From assembly GCA_900549155.1 (NCBI GenBank), contig URNF01000034.1, positions 1-16,554 on the forward strand: DNA of 16,554 nucleotides, read 5' to 3'. Under the pieces are notes generated by a model. It did no database searches. It worked only from the letters and a program-made list of their open reading frames with translations, and was not told the DNA's origin. This document shows, piece by piece, positions 7,049-13,945 of this stretch (position 1 is the first letter of the stretch; each line of letters starts with the position of its first letter). Position numbers and translations under genes: made by a program. Source of the stretch: an uncultured Oscillospiraceae bacterium (GTDB lineage Bacteria; Bacillota; Clostridia; Oscillospirales; Acutalibacteraceae).

Positions 7049-8500
7049 TCAGTGTTTGAAATTGCGCGGCTTCTTGGCGATGAGGACAATGAGCACGATG
7101 ATCGCGGCAAGCAGCAGCGGCGCGCCGACGCCGACGGCAATGACGCGCACCTTGCCGAAGCGGGCGACAAGGTCGCCGAAAAAGCCGGTGATGCGGGCAA
7201 GGATGCCGATGCGGGCGGGCGGCGTCTCCTCGTCCGTCGGTGCAGGATCGGTCACGGTCTGCACCGCAGGGGGGACATAGCGCTGGAACGTGCCCTCGAC
7301 GCTGTCATAGCGGTAAAATCCCGTGTTGCCCGCAGGGGACAGCGCATAGACAAGGTAGAAATCCTTTTCGGTCTCGTCGGGGAATGACCACGCCGCCACC
7401 GTTTTTTCGCCGATCTGCAAAAAAGTCTGGGCGGCATTTTCGGGCAGCGCGTCGGTGCTGTCGGGCGTCAGGAACACGAAGATGCCCGCCTTGACGTCGG
7501 CAAAACAGAAATCCGAAAAGGTCATGTCGGCGGTGTTATAGAGATAGAAAGCGCCGTTTTTGCCGTCCTCGTCGGTGAGATACAGCAGCGTCACCGCGTG
7601 GGTGGCGTTCTGTGCCGCAGGGTAGGCGGCATCGTTGACGGTGACGGTGGCTGCCTCAAAGCCGGTGGGCAGCGGGATGTCGGCAAGGCTCTTGGCGATG
7701 AGCTTTGTGGCCTCGCCGACCGTCACCTTGGCGGCGTCGGGGGCGGCGGGGGTCGTCGGGCCGGTCGCCGCCGTGCCGGTGTTTTCCTGACGGGTGATGG
7801 TCAGGGTATAGGTCTTGGTCGTGCCGTTCGGGGCGGTCACGGTGACGGCGCGGGTGTTCTTGCCGACCTGCATTTTCTGACTGCCCGTGACGGCGACCTT
7901 GGCATTTTTGTCGGCGGCGTTGGCGCTCACCAGCAGCGTGGTGGCGCTGTAGGGAATGACGATGTTGTAGGACGTGACATTGGCGGAAAACTTCGGGGAC
8001 AGCGTACCGGCGGAAACGGACAGCGACGCGAGATTGGCGTTGCCGGATTTCTGCGGGTTTTTGACGCTGACGGTTGCTTTGCCCGCAGGCGTGCCGATGG
8101 TGGAAACGGTGTCCCAGTCGGAAAGGTCGCTTGTGGCAAGCGAAAAGGTGCAGTTCCCCGCCGCCTTTGCCTTGAACGTCAGGGTGAAGGACAAGGTCTT
8201 TTTCGGCGAGGACGAGGTCTCATAGAACGAGAGCTTGGTGACGCCGGCGTTGCCGTTGGCGGAAATGCCCGAGGCGGAGACATAGGTCATCACTGCCGCG
8301 TCATAGGACAGCGTGGCATCGAGTGAGCCGATGGTCTTGTCGGCGGTATAGGTCACCTTCACGGTGACGGTCGCGCCGACATCGACAGACGACGGCGCAG
8401 AAACGGAAACGGAAGCGCCCGCCGCCGCAACGGGCAGCGCGCCGCAGACCGCGACGGCGGTCAGCACAAGACACAGAAAAACGGAAAAGAGCTTTTTCAC
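7049..8500 (-). CDS. Membrane-anchored cohesin-domain surface protein
   Basis: A 483-residue protein. A signal peptide (1-27, cleavage near VAAA) precedes a cohesin-like beta-sandwich (about 30-147, with ASVSVSAPSSVDVGATV, LDATLSYD and FTLTFKAKAAG). A cadherin-like beta-sandwich repeat follows (about 155-237, ending TAPNGTTKTYTLTITR). After a Pro/Thr/Ala linker comes a region of about 150 residues (259-410) that I do not recognise, rich in aromatic strands. A Pro/Glu spacer leads to one C-terminal transmembrane helix (about 452-475) and the basic tail KKPRNFKH, so it is exposed on the cell surface. Start: GTG 8500 after AGAGGTGAT, only 14 bases from the stop of the dockerin gene. Cohesins bind dockerins, so the neighbour's dockerin is the obvious candidate partner (inference). 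The beta-sandwich alone could also be a non-dockerin-binding adhesin fold. Confidence 0.83.
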   Translation of the reverse strand: MKKLFSVFLCLVLTAVAVCGALPVAAAGASVSVSAPSSVDVGATVTVKVTYTADKTIGSLDATLSYDAAVMTYVSASGISANGNAGVTKLSFYETSSSPKKTLSFTLTFKAKAAGNCTFSLATSDLSDWDTVSTIGTPAGKATVSVKNPQKSGNANLASLSVSAGTLSPKFSANVTSYNIVIPYSATTLLVSANAADKNAKVAVTGSQKMQVGKNTRAVTVTAPNGTTKTYTLTITRQENTGTAATGPTTPAAPDAAKVTVGEATKLIAKSLADIPLPTGFEAATVTVNDAAYPAAQNATHAVTLLYLTDEDGKNGAFYLYNTADMTFSDFCFADVKAGIFVFLTPDSTDALPENAAQTFLQIGEKTVAAWSFPDETEKDFYLVYALSPAGNTGFYRYDSVEGTFQRYVPPAVQTVTDPAPTDEETPPARIGILARITGFFGDLVARFGKVRVIAVGVGAPLLLAAIIVLIVLIAKKPRNFKH

Positions 8501-8514
8501 AGCCGATCACCTCT

Positions 8515-10221
8515 CTACAGAATGGGGGACGTGATCCCCAAAATTTGTTTTTGTGTGCGCAGCAGATCGGCAGAGGTCACCTTGCCGTCCTTGCCGCTGT
8601 CGGCAGCCTTGAGATAGGCGCCGGAAAGCGCGGAAACACCGAGAATGTGCTTTTGCACCAGCAGCAGATCCTTTGAAGTCACCGCACCGTCGCCGCTGAC
8701 ATCGCCGTAGATCACGATGGGGAACGACGCGTGCACGGTGCTGCCGGAAACAAGCTGCAGGACTTGTCCCGTCGCGACATTGCCGCTCACCTCGCCGCCG
8801 CTTGCCGTCACCAGTCGCGCCGTGCCGTTTTGCACGGTGAGCTTTGAGAGCAGCGTGTCCGCCGTCGTGCCGGGGGCAATGCCGGTGACGCAGTCGGCGA
8901 TGTGATAGACAGTGCTGCTGACGGTGGGCTTGCCGTCGCCGCTGCTGCTGCCGCCGTAGATGTGCAATGTGTAGGTGCGGACAAGGCCACTCGGCGCTGT
9001 CACCCGCACCGACACCGTGGTTTGCTCACCGGAAAGGGCAATGCCCCCTGTGCCGGACACGGACGCACCGCTGTCGCTCTTGTTTGCCGTGACGGTGACG
9101 GAGCTGACGCCCGCAGGGACGGTCAGCGTGTAGTCGGTCGTATAGCGATAGAAGGTCGGCGTCAGGGAATAGCCCGCAACAGACAGTCCGACAAGGGTGT
9201 TGTCGTTGTTGCCGTTTTTCGACTGCGGCGCCGCACACGCCGCGGCGGGCATGCCGGTATAGACAGGAATGTTGAACACCATCGTGCCCTTGAGCGCTTC
9301 GGCGGAATAAGCCCTTTTCATGCTGTTCGACTCCGACTTGGCGGCGGTGACGTTGGACATATACTGATGGTTATAATAGCCGTTGCCGCCGTCCACCACA
9401 TCGAATTTCTGCAGATACAGCGTGTCCTGCCCCATATTGATATAGCCGCGTCCGAGCTGTGCCGCGCCGCCCGCAATGGATTTTTCCGGCGTGTCCCAGC
9501 CGCGCGCCTTGGCATAGGCAGCGCCGTTTTCAATGGCGCTTTTGCCGTTTGCGGCATAGGCACCGATGTCGAAGAAGTTATAGTATTTTTTGCCGTCTAT
9601 GGTATAGCCCTTGCCGAGGGCGTTGCCGTTTGCGCCCTGCTCCTGCCTTGCGCGGGACGCAAGGTGCAGCGCGGACACGCCGCTTTCCTTTGCCACCTTC
9701 ATGAACGTCTCCGCAAGACCGCTCATGAAGCTGCCGGACAGGATCTGCTTCACGCCGTCCAAGGTGTGCGATGCGGAAAAGGACAGGCTTTCAAACTGGA
9801 AAATGCCGGTGTCGTCGAGGAAGTTGCGGGGATCCATATAGTAGGCGACGACCTCGCGCTGCGCCGTCACCCAGCCGCCGCTGTCGAACGCGACATATTG
9901 CTTTGTGTCCCAGTTGTATGCCCCCTCGTCCATGGATTTCCACGAGGTACGGGCATAGCTTGCGACAAGATTTTTGCCCACCTTTGCCTCGGCGTTCAGC
10001 GCATCGCCGAAAGAGGGGACAATGTGCTTGGCGACAAAGACCCAGTTCGGATAGCTTGCGTGCAGCGTGCGCAGCGCCGGCTTATAGCTGTCGGGGAAGC
10101 CCTGCGAGGTGAGATAGGCTTCAAACTCGGTGGCACTCTGTGCGGCAGAGAGGGTGAGCGTTCCGCAGAAAAGCGAGAAAACAAGACAAAAAGCGACCGC
10201 GACAGTCAAAATTTTGCGCAT
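8515..10221 (-). CDS. Secreted GH73-like glucosaminidase with C-terminal type I dockerin
   Basis: A 568-residue secreted protein. A signal peptide (1-27, LTLSAAQ) is followed by about 290 residues of an N-acetylglucosaminidase of the LytB/GH73-like type. SRARQEQG contains the likely catalytic Glu194, followed by YYNFFDIGAY at 213-222; this class cleaves beta-1,4 bonds of peptidoglycan glycan strands. Then comes a cadherin-like beta-sandwich (about 340-422), a linker, a small beta domain (434-504), and a dockerin (505-562). The dockerin has two calcium loops, DVSGDGAVTSKD (507-518) and DSGKDGKVTSAD (541-552), each followed by an LL...QK.ILG helix. Start: ATG 10221, because the promoter at 10259-10288 places the transcript start after an upstream in-frame GTG at 10254; GGGAG lies just upstream. 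The dockerin predicts docking on a cohesin. Confidence 0.88.
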   Translation of the reverse strand: MRKILTVAVAFCLVFSLFCGTLTLSAAQSATEFEAYLTSQGFPDSYKPALRTLHASYPNWVFVAKHIVPSFGDALNAEAKVGKNLVASYARTSWKSMDEGAYNWDTKQYVAFDSGGWVTAQREVVAYYMDPRNFLDDTGIFQFESLSFSASHTLDGVKQILSGSFMSGLAETFMKVAKESGVSALHLASRARQEQGANGNALGKGYTIDGKKYYNFFDIGAYAANGKSAIENGAAYAKARGWDTPEKSIAGGAAQLGRGYINMGQDTLYLQKFDVVDGGNGYYNHQYMSNVTAAKSESNSMKRAYSAEALKGTMVFNIPVYTGMPAAACAAPQSKNGNNDNTLVGLSVAGYSLTPTFYRYTTDYTLTVPAGVSSVTVTANKSDSGASVSGTGGIALSGEQTTVSVRVTAPSGLVRTYTLHIYGGSSSGDGKPTVSSTVYHIADCVTGIAPGTTADTLLSKLTVQNGTARLVTASGGEVSGNVATGQVLQLVSGSTVHASFPIVIYGDVSGDGAVTSKDLLLVQKHILGVSALSGAYLKAADSGKDGKVTSADLLRTQKQILGITSPIL

Positions 10222-10258
10222 TGTTCTCCCGCCTTTCCGCAGCATGATATACACTTCC

Positions 10259-10288
10259 AGTATACAATGAAGCGGGGAAGGTTGTCAA
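10259..10288 (-). promoter_or_regulatory. SigA-type promoter of the dockerin/cohesin operon, overlapping the upstream stop codon
   Basis: Minus-strand TTGACA (10283-10288), an 18-base spacer, then TATACT (10259-10264) preceded by TG. The TGA stop of the upstream lipoprotein glycosidase (10285-10287) lies inside the -35 hexamer. The predicted transcript start is near 10252, which settles the start codon choice for the dockerin gene. Confidence 0.78.
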
Positions 10289-11469
10289 CCCTCGGCAGAT
10301 TTTGTCAGAACATAGCGGACATAGTTTTCCGCCTCGGTTTTCGGGATGCCGTCGGCGGGGGAGACAAGGTGATCGAAGCGGAAAACGGCGACGCCGTCAT
10401 AGCCCTTTTTTGCGGCATATTCCGCCTGACGGCGGACGATGTCGCCGCCTTTTTGCCATTCGTCCCTGCCGCTGCCCGCATAGCCGTCGGGCAGTCCCGC
10501 CTTATACAGTGCCAGCCCCGCATACAGCTTCACGCCGTCCGCGCGGGGCAGATCCGCCCAGTCGTCCGCCTCGGTGCAAAACGGGAGCGCGCCGTTGTCA
10601 AAGCCGCTGTAGAGCTGGGGACAGAGATAGTCGATATATCCCGTGACGGACAGCCACCGCGCCGTGTCGGCGAACAGGCGGTCGCAGCTTCTTTTGCGGT
10701 TGCCCGCAGGGCTGACGCCGAATTGGCATCCGACGCGGCGGTGCACGGCGCTGCAGGTGCAGGCGATGAGACGGTTGACCGCCGCCTTGCGGTAGTCGGC
10801 AAGGGAGACGCCTGCGGGCGGTTTTTCGAAATCTTCCGCTTCTGCGGACATGCCCGACGGATAAAAATAGTCGTCATACTGCACGCCGTCCACGGCATAG
10901 CCGTCGACGATCTCCCGCACGCCGTCCAGGATTTTGCGCACGGCGGTGTCGGACGAGGGAATATAATACCACTTGTCGCCGACGGCGAAAATGTCGGCGC
11001 ACACGGCGCGGGACTTGTCCGCGCCGACGCGGTAGGGGTTGATCCACGCGTGCAGGGAGATATTTTGCGCGTGCGCGGCTTTTATGGCATAGGAAAGCGG
11101 GTCAAACCCTGCCGAAAGCAGCGCTTTCACGCTGTCGGCGGGGGCATAGATCGCGGACTTGTAATACGCGTCGCTGTGGGCGCGGACATGAAAAAACACG
11201 GTGTTGACGCCGCTTTCCCTGCAGGCGCGCATCACGCCGTCGAGATAGGCGGCGGCAGCGGCGGGGTCGGCGTTTTTGAGGGCAGCATCCAGCTCTATGT
11301 AGGACAGCCACACGCCGGAAAGGCTGTCGTGCTGCACCGTTTCATCCTTTCCCTGCGTGCGGGCGGTCGGCAGCGGCGCAGACACTTCGGACGGCGCGGG
11401 TGTCACCTTGCGGCAGCCGCAGAGGATAAGGCACAAAAAAAGGGGCAGCGCCCGTTTGAAAAACCGCAT
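10285..11469 (-). CDS. GHL10 (DUF187) family lipoprotein glycosidase, DigH/YngK-like
   Basis: A 394-residue lipoprotein. The signal MRFFKRALPLFLCLILCGC has a lipobox LCGC with Cys19. From about residue 50 it matches the glycosyl-hydrolase-like 10 family: GVWLSYIEL (52-60), VFFHVRAHSDAYYKS (91-105), LHAWINPYR (139-147), DGVQYDDYFYP (194-204) and FGVSPAGNRK (250-259), typical of a TIM barrel. The characterised E. coli member DigH (YddW) cleaves denuded peptidoglycan glycan strands, so a wall-directed role is likely here but not proven. ATG 11469 follows AAGGAGG with 7-base spacing; an in-frame start 30 bases upstream has no such site. The gene lies immediately upstream of the dockerin glucosaminidase, with no terminator between them, so read-through is possible. 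Confidence 0.88.
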   Translation of the reverse strand: MRFFKRALPLFLCLILCGCRKVTPAPSEVSAPLPTARTQGKDETVQHDSLSGVWLSYIELDAALKNADPAAAAAYLDGVMRACRESGVNTVFFHVRAHSDAYYKSAIYAPADSVKALLSAGFDPLSYAIKAAHAQNISLHAWINPYRVGADKSRAVCADIFAVGDKWYYIPSSDTAVRKILDGVREIVDGYAVDGVQYDDYFYPSGMSAEAEDFEKPPAGVSLADYRKAAVNRLIACTCSAVHRRVGCQFGVSPAGNRKRSCDRLFADTARWLSVTGYIDYLCPQLYSGFDNGALPFCTEADDWADLPRADGVKLYAGLALYKAGLPDGYAGSGRDEWQKGGDIVRRQAEYAAKKGYDGVAVFRFDHLVSPADGIPKTEAENYVRYVLTKSAEG

Positions 11470-11481
11470 GAAAATTCCTCC

Positions 11482-11510
11482 TTGCTTTTCGGTGTACAAG
11501 CTGGTACATT
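11482..11510 (+). promoter_or_regulatory. Weak promoter candidate with an overlapping inverted repeat, 65-bp divergent region
   Basis: The region between the divergent lipoprotein gene and DUF1294 contains plus-strand TTGCTT (11482-11487), a 17-base spacer and TACATT (11505-11510), a modest consensus match. An inverted repeat TGTAC-N6-GTACA (11493-11508) covers the spacer and the -10 box, an arrangement suited to a repressor operator. No convincing minus-strand promoter was found in the same gap. All of this is suggestive only. Confidence 0.35.
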
Positions 11511-11533
11511 AGTATGAAACGGGAGGTGCGTTT

Positions 11534-11803
11534 ATGTCGCGGATACTTTTTTGGTGGCTTGTCCTTGTCAACGCGGCGGCTGCCGTTTTGGTCGTTTTCG
11601 ACAAGATAAGCGCGCGGCACGGCGGACGGCGCGTGCCGGAGCGGGTGCTGCTTCTGATCGGGGCGGCAGGCGGCGCGCCGCTGATGCTCGTCTTCATGCT
11701 GCTTTGTCACCACAAAACGCGCAAGCCGAAATTTATGCTGACGCTGCCGCTTTTTTTGGTGCTGTGGGCGGCTTTTGTGTATCTTTCGGCGGTATATTTC
11801 TGA
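11534..11803 (+). CDS. DUF1294 family small membrane protein
   Basis: An 89-residue hydrophobic protein with two to three membrane segments: the N-terminal MSRILFWWLVLVNAAAAVLVV, a central GAAGGAPLMLVFMLL, and a C-terminal segment after HHKTRKPKFMLTLP. The RVPERVLLLIGAAGGAPLML and HHKTRKPKF blocks are hallmarks of DUF1294, whose function is unknown. ATG 11534 is preceded by GGGAGG with good spacing. It is the first gene of a plus-strand unit with the DUF421 and DUF4363 genes, and divergent from the lipoprotein glycosidase. Confidence 0.88.
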   Translation: MSRILFWWLVLVNAAAAVLVVFDKISARHGGRRVPERVLLLIGAAGGAPLMLVFMLLCHHKTRKPKFMLTLPLFLVLWAAFVYLSAVYF

Positions 11804-11841
11804 TACGGTTTGGCACACTAACGGAAAACGGGGGTGTTGCC

Positions 11842-12540
11842 ATGCTGATCTGCGCCATACGCACGGTGCTCATTTATGCGCTGGTGATGCTGTCGGTGCG
11901 CATCATGGGCAAGCGGCAGATAAGCGAGCTGCGCCCGTCCGAGCTGGTGGCGGCGCTGCTCATTTCCGATCTGGCGGCGGTGCCGATGCAGGAGACGGGC
12001 ACGCCGCTTTTATACGGCATCGTGCCCATCTGCATTTTGGTGGCGCTGGAGCTGATGTTGTCGGGCGTGATGCTGAAATTCCCCGCCGTCAGCCGCCTGT
12101 TGTCCGGCAACCCCGTGCCGGTCATTCTGGACGGCAAGCCGGACATCGCGGCACTCAAAAAGCTGCGCCTGACGGTGGAAGACCTCATGGAAGCGATGCG
12201 GATGCAGAACGTGTTTAGCTTTGATGAGGTCGCCTATGCCGTCGTGGAGCGCGGCGGGTGCATCACGCTGTATCCCCGTCCTGCGGCAAAGCCGGTGACG
12301 TGCGGCGATGTCGGCGCGGTCGGGACCGATTCCGGTATGCCTGCCCTTGTCGTCAGCGACGGCAGCTTTTGCCCGTGGGGACTGGCGCTTTGCGGCAAAA
12401 GCGAAAAGGCGGTGCGGGCGTTTCTTGAAAAACAGGGGATGGCGATCGCAGCGGTGTTTCTCATGACGGTGACGCCGGGCGGCGATGTGCTGCTGCTCAC
12501 CGCCGACGGCAGACAGGTGCAAAAGGAGAATGCGTTGTGA
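11842..12540 (+). CDS. DUF421 (YetF-like) membrane protein
   Basis: A 232-residue protein. Three N-terminal membrane segments within residues 1-76 include SVRIMGKRQISELRPSELV, the hallmark of DUF421/YetF proteins. A soluble C-terminal alpha/beta domain follows (about 80-232, with NPVPVILDGKP and the LRLTVEDLMEAMRMQNVFSFDEV block). Molecular function is unestablished; relatives occur in Bacillus and are abundant in Clostridia. The frame is open much further upstream, over the DUF1294 gene, but the family N-terminus and GGGGGTG upstream place the start at ATG 11842, 38 bases after DUF1294. Its stop overlaps the start of DUF4363 by four bases. Confidence 0.9.
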   Translation: MLICAIRTVLIYALVMLSVRIMGKRQISELRPSELVAALLISDLAAVPMQETGTPLLYGIVPICILVALELMLSGVMLKFPAVSRLLSGNPVPVILDGKPDIAALKKLRLTVEDLMEAMRMQNVFSFDEVAYAVVERGGCITLYPRPAAKPVTCGDVGAVGTDSGMPALVVSDGSFCPWGLALCGKSEKAVRAFLEKQGMAIAAVFLMTVTPGGDVLLLTADGRQVQKENAL

Positions 12541-12914
12541 AACGGCTGTGGATCGCGGCGGGACTGTTGCTGGCGGTGGCGGTTTTGTGCGTCGGGTCGC
12601 TGCGGTTTCAGATGAAAACGGTCGACCGCCTGGAAGCAGAGCTTGCGGCGGCGGTGGACGCCGTGACAGCGGGGGATGCGGACGCAGGAGAAAAAGCGGC
12701 GACATTCGCAAAGGATGCGCAAAGCGCCGGAGACGCGGTCGCGTTCATGGCGCGGCACGCCGACGGGCATCCCCTGCGGGAGAGCGCGGCGCTTTTGCCG
12801 ACGCTGCTCGAAACGGGACAGACGGCGGAATTTCTGACTGAGGCGGCGCGGTGTCGGCTGTATCTTTCCGAGCTGCGCACGGCGGAAAAGCCGCTTTTCG
12901 GCAACATCTTCTGA
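12537..12914 (+). CDS. DUF4363 family single-pass membrane protein
   Basis: A 125-residue protein starting with GTG in a GTGA overlap with the DUF421 stop, so translation is coupled. It has one N-terminal membrane helix (about 4-22) and an alanine-rich, mostly helical extracytoplasmic part with heptad-like spacing (TVDRLEAELAAAVDAV). DUF4363 proteins habitually follow DUF421 genes in Clostridia, suggesting a two-component membrane complex of unknown role. Its TGA stop (12912-12914) touches the BirA operator/terminator palindrome. Confidence 0.85.
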   Translation: MKRLWIAAGLLLAVAVLCVGSLRFQMKTVDRLEAELAAAVDAVTAGDADAGEKAATFAKDAQSAGDAVAFMARHADGHPLRESAALLPTLLETGQTAEFLTEAARCRLYLSELRTAEKPLFGNIF

Positions 12915-12949
12915 ATTGTCAACCAAAACGCGATTTTTGGTTGACAATT
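12914..12949 (+). terminator. Hairpin at the end of the DUF421/DUF4363 unit (also the BirA operator)
   Basis: A perfect 15-bp inverted repeat (12914-12928 with 12935-12949, 6-base loop CGCGAT) starts on the last base of the DUF4363 stop and is followed by TTTCTTT (12950 on), partly sharing T's with the arm. It has terminator geometry, but the stem is AT-rich, so efficiency is uncertain. The same bases form the BirA operator. Confidence 0.5.
12916..12947 (+). promoter_or_regulatory. BirA operator (biotin repressor site)
   Basis: TTGTCAACC (12916-12924), a 14-base spacer, then GGTTGACAA (12939-12947). This matches the known BirA operator layout of two 9-base half-sites (consensus near TTGTAAACC...GGTTTACAA, spacer 14-16). 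It overlaps the birA -35 box, so a biotinyl-AMP-bound BirA dimer would block RNA polymerase and repress birA-bioY when biotin is plentiful. Confidence 0.88.
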
Positions 12950-12969
12950 TTTCTTTGCGGTTTTATACT
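12941..12969 (+). promoter_or_regulatory. birA-bioY promoter
   Basis: TTGACA (12941-12946) lies inside the right half of the BirA operator; then a 17-base spacer and TATACT (12964-12969). The predicted start near 12976 gives a leader of only about 16 bases before ATG 12992. Confidence 0.85.
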
Positions 12970-12991
12970 CACTGTGAAAGACGGTGAGAAT

Positions 12992-13945
12992 ATGACAAAG
13001 GACGCGGTGTATGCGGCGCTGGCGGGAACAGAGGACTATGTTTCCGGCAGCGCGCTGGCAAAGGAGCTGGGCATCTCCCGCAACAGTGTTTTCAAGGCGG
13101 TGGAGCAGCTGCGGAAAACGGGCATCCCCGTTGAAGCGGTGAAAAATCGCGGCTATCGCCTGCGGGCGGACGGACGGCTGCGCGAGGCGGCGATCACGGC
13201 GGGGCTTGCGACGGAACAGATCGGCAGGACGCTGTATCTGCACCCGCTGCTGCCCTCGACAAACGACAGGGTGAAATCGCTTGCCGCCGAGGGCGCGCCG
13301 CACGGGCTGTTGGTGGTGGCGGATCACCAGTCGGCGGGACGCGGCAGGCGCGGGCGCGTGTTCTTTTCGCCGCCGGGCAGCGGGGTATATATGAGCGTGC
13401 TGCTGCGCACCCCCATGAATGCCCGCAAGGTGGGGCTGCTCACCTCGATGGCGGCGGTCGCGGTCGCGGAAGCGATCGAAAGCCTGCTGGCGGTCAAGGT
13501 GCAGATCAAGTGGGTCAACGACCTGTTCATAAACGGCAAAAAGGTGTGCGGTATTCTGACCGAGGGCAGCTTTTCCGCCGAAACGCTGCAGTGCGCCTAT
13601 GCCGTTGTCGGCATCGGCATCAACGTGTCCACGGCGGCGTTTCCGAGCGATCTGCAAAAAACGGCAAGCTCGCTTTTGCTGGAAGCGGGCAGAGCGCCCG
13701 ACAGAGCGGCGCTCATTGCCGCTGTCTGCAATCGGCTGGAAGCGCGGTTCGAGACGATGGACAGCGGAGATTTCCTCGCGGAGAGCCGCCGCCGCTCAGC
13801 GGTGCTCGGCAAAAAGATCACGGTGCTGGCGGACGGACGGTATACCGCCGTTGCCCGCGCCATCGACGACGACGGACATCTGGTGGTCGAGACGGCGGAC
13901 GGTCTCAAGACGTTGCATGCGGGGGAGGTCAGCTTGCGGCTGTGA
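12992..13945 (+). CDS. birA: Bifunctional biotin--[acetyl-CoA-carboxylase] ligase / biotin operon repressor
   Basis: A 317-residue BirA. An N-terminal winged helix-turn-helix (about 1-58, GSALAKELGISRNSVFKAVEQL) marks it as a group II, DNA-binding enzyme. The ligase domain (about 78-265) has GRGRRGR at 117-123, which binds biotin and biotinyl-AMP; GVYMSVLL at 131-138; and KWVNDLFINGKKVCGIL at 173-189 with the catalytic-region Lys. The C-terminal SH3-like domain spans about 272-317. It makes biotinyl-5'-AMP, biotinylates the carboxyl-carrier protein, and as a dimer represses transcription. The start at ATG 12992 fits the promoter; the frame is open further upstream but that lies before the transcript start. 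The operator at its own promoter shows autoregulation. Confidence 0.96.
   Translation: MTKDAVYAALAGTEDYVSGSALAKELGISRNSVFKAVEQLRKTGIPVEAVKNRGYRLRADGRLREAAITAGLATEQIGRTLYLHPLLPSTNDRVKSLAAEGAPHGLLVVADHQSAGRGRRGRVFFSPPGSGVYMSVLLRTPMNARKVGLLTSMAAVAVAEAIESLLAVKVQIKWVNDLFINGKKVCGILTEGSFSAETLQCAYAVVGIGINVSTAAFPSDLQKTASSLLLEAGRAPDRAALIAAVCNRLEARFETMDSGDFLAESRRRSAVLGKKITVLADGRYTAVARAIDDDGHLVVETADGLKTLHAGEVSLRL

Noticed and set aside
8935..8950. Short GCC/GCT repeats near the linker regions of the dockerin gene, considered as a microsatellite or CRISPR-like repeat
   Set aside because: They encode a Gly/Ser linker; there are no regular spacer-repeat units.
8902..11517. 871-codon open frame on the plus strand across the dockerin and lipoprotein genes
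   Set aside because: It is antisense to two well-supported genes with signal peptides, domains and ribosome sites. Its composition (rich in Arg, Gly, His, Ala) is that of a GC-rich codon-bias shadow, and no domain is recognisable.
12967..12988. CTCAC...GTGAG repeat in the birA leader as an RNA switch
   Set aside because: Only 5 bp with a 10-base loop in a ~16-base leader, and part of it precedes the predicted transcript start. The BirA operator already explains the regulation.
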